The notes under the pieces were generated by a model that saw nothing but the letters and a program-made list of their open reading frames with translations, was not told the origin of the DNA and searched no databases. A stretch of 6,149 nt of DNA from JAAYWY01 sp050945275 (lineage in GTDB: Bacteria; Bacillota; DTU030; DUMP01): positions 1 through 6,149 of the forward strand of contig JBMNSQ010000103.1 in the NCBI GenBank assembly GCA_050945275.1, written 5' to 3'. Made by a program: the position numbers and the translations under genes. Every line of letters begins with the position of its first letter. Within the stretch, counting starts at the first letter, position 1. This document shows positions 4,877 to 6,149 of the stretch, piece by piece.

Positions 4877-6142
4877 ATGGAAATGGAATTTAGTTTGGCT
4901 TGTGTTGGTAGTGAAGGCCACTTATATGAATATCCGGACCTTATACCGGTGGGAAAAACAGGAGACATAATTAAACCTTTGACCAAGCAAGATTTAATCC
5001 CTCTACCGGCAGGCTCCAGTTTGGCGATGTTACCGGGTCGAGCGGCGCTTGGTGCGGACCGGCAGGGCCGACTACGCCAAGCAAGCTATCTCCCTCATGT
5101 AAAGGGGCCACTTTTTTCTGTGTCGGCGCTCCTTCCTATGGGTTATGCTCGTACCTATTTACCGGCGGCAAAAGCTAGGCTGGATGCCCAGCCACTACCA
5201 CTGTTTGGATATACAGCCGTTGGTTTTCTAGGCGGTCAGCTTTATGCTGCTGCCATAAGAGTGGAACCGGATAACACTACGTGGGATCCTAAAAGGTACA
5301 ACACGTCTGACCTTAAAGGACGAGTCTTAACCAGATGCCAGCAGTATCCTAAAAACCGAATACTGCATCATCTCGCCCGGTGTGCTCTTGAATACGGCTG
5401 TTTTACCGCCCAGAATCTATTCTATCGCCGTTGGGAGGGTGGGATACCGGTGTCTCCAGCCTGCAATGCTCGCTGCCTTGGCTGTATTTCAAAACAGATT
5501 AGCGAATGCTGCCCTTCGCCGCAAGAGCGGATCAATTTTATTCCGTCGGTACAGGAAGTGGTGGATATTGCTGTGCCCCATCTTAATGAGGCCGAGGACA
5601 GCATAATTAGCTTTGGTCAGGGCTGTGAAGGGGAACCGACGTTAATGGCCGATCTGTTAGTCCAGGCTATAGGCGGTATAAGGAAGAGGACTAACCGGGG
5701 GATTATTAATATTAACACTAATGGTAGCCGGCCGAACGTTATTCAGGCGCTGGCTCACTTAGGGTTAAACAGCATCCGAGTGAGCTTGATTAGTCCACAG
5801 CCTAAGATTTTTAATGCTTATGTACGTCCTCGCGCTTATACTTTGGACAAGGTCAAAGAAACTATCCGCATTGCCGTTAAGGAGGGGCTTACCGTGTCAC
5901 TGAATTATTTAATCTTCCCCGGTGTAAGCGATAGGGAAGAAGAAGTAGACACTATGGTAGAGTTTTTGCGGAGTTGTCCGGTGCATTTAGTGCAGCTTAG
6001 GAATCTAAACATTGACCCTGATGTTTATCTTAAAATCATTCCCCGGCGGCGCGGGCGCCTCCTTGGGATTCGCGGTCTGTGTGAGCGTCTCCAGGCTGAA
6101 TTTCCTGATATGCTTCTTGGGAGCTTTACCCACAGTCAGTAA
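4877..6142 (+). CDS. Radical SAM protein of unknown function
   Basis: A 421-residue, probably cytoplasmic iron-sulfur enzyme. The radical SAM cluster motif CX3CX2C is at C196, C200 and C203 (SPACNARCLGCISKQ); a GEP-type SAM-binding motif follows in SFGQGCEGEPTL (G247-T255), then ININTNGS and a VSLISPQPKIFNAYVRP block typical of the later strands of the half-barrel. About 190 residues precede the cluster, a long N-terminal region with no recognised domain. Additional cysteines (C211, C212, C250 and two shortly before the cluster) could bind metal but show no clear auxiliary-cluster motif. The ATG at 4877 has an AGGTGG SD (4864-4869) with a 7-base gap; the longer in-frame reading from TTG at 4802 lacks an SD and contains the promoter. 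The GEPT motif recalls COG0731/TYW1-like enzymes, but substrate and pathway are unknown, and the gene stands alone between a terminator and the window edge. Confidence 0.85.
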   Translation: MEMEFSLACVGSEGHLYEYPDLIPVGKTGDIIKPLTKQDLIPLPAGSSLAMLPGRAALGADRQGRLRQASYLPHVKGPLFSVSALLPMGYARTYLPAAKARLDAQPLPLFGYTAVGFLGGQLYAAAIRVEPDNTTWDPKRYNTSDLKGRVLTRCQQYPKNRILHHLARCALEYGCFTAQNLFYRRWEGGIPVSPACNARCLGCISKQISECCPSPQERINFIPSVQEVVDIAVPHLNEAEDSIISFGQGCEGEPTLMADLLVQAIGGIRKRTNRGIININTNGSRPNVIQALAHLGLNSIRVSLISPQPKIFNAYVRPRAYTLDKVKETIRIAVKEGLTVSLNYLIFPGVSDREEEVDTMVEFLRSCPVHLVQLRNLNIDPDVYLKIIPRRRGRLLGIRGLCERLQAEFPDMLLGSFTHSQ

Positions 6143-6149
6143 GTTGGTC

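Noticed and set aside
5382..5606. Overlapping open frames inside the radical SAM gene on both strands
   Set aside because: They lie wholly within a gene with clear family motifs, have no SD or recognisable motifs, and read as shadow frames.

Overview
The window reads as chromosomal DNA of a spore-forming, low-to-mid GC Firmicute, probably a Clostridia/Peptococcaceae-type organism. The grounds are a Spo0F-type single-domain response regulator close to fba and glpX (in Bacillus the order is spo0F, fbaA, a transaldolase-like gene, murAA, glpX, rho), purine-rich Shine-Dalgarno sequences, GTG as well as ATG starts, and intrinsic terminators with T tracts. All recognisable genes are on the + strand. 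No mobile element, CRISPR array, tRNA or rRNA was seen.

Layout: (1) 1-92, the last codons of an upstream gene, possibly ending in an Ig-like fold. (2) A sigma-H-like promoter and spo0F (224-604). (3) A leader with a strong terminator hairpin (721-749), then a lysine-exporter-type LysO split into two overlapping genes (779-1081 and 1078-1671). (4) Class II fructose-bisphosphate aldolase (1718-2572) and class II fructose-1,6-bisphosphatase glpX (2699-3676), adjacent steps of gluconeogenesis. (5) An intergenic region (3677-3913) with a perfect-consensus sigma-A promoter, a short transcribed segment ending in an intrinsic terminator, and a second 14-bp hairpin that buries the ribosome binding site of the next gene. 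(6) A secreted or surface LysM-LysM-M23 peptidoglycan hydrolase (3914-4714) with its own terminator. (7) A separately promoted radical SAM protein of unknown function with a long N-terminal region (4877-6142).

The genes join three themes: sporulation phosphorelay signalling, central carbon and amino-acid flow, and cell-wall remodelling. The least explained parts are the double RNA structure at 3707-3915 (a small RNA, or an attenuator plus RBS sequestration controlling the cell-wall hydrolase) and the radical SAM protein. Nothing here shows a clearly new multi-gene system; these two are the best places to look.
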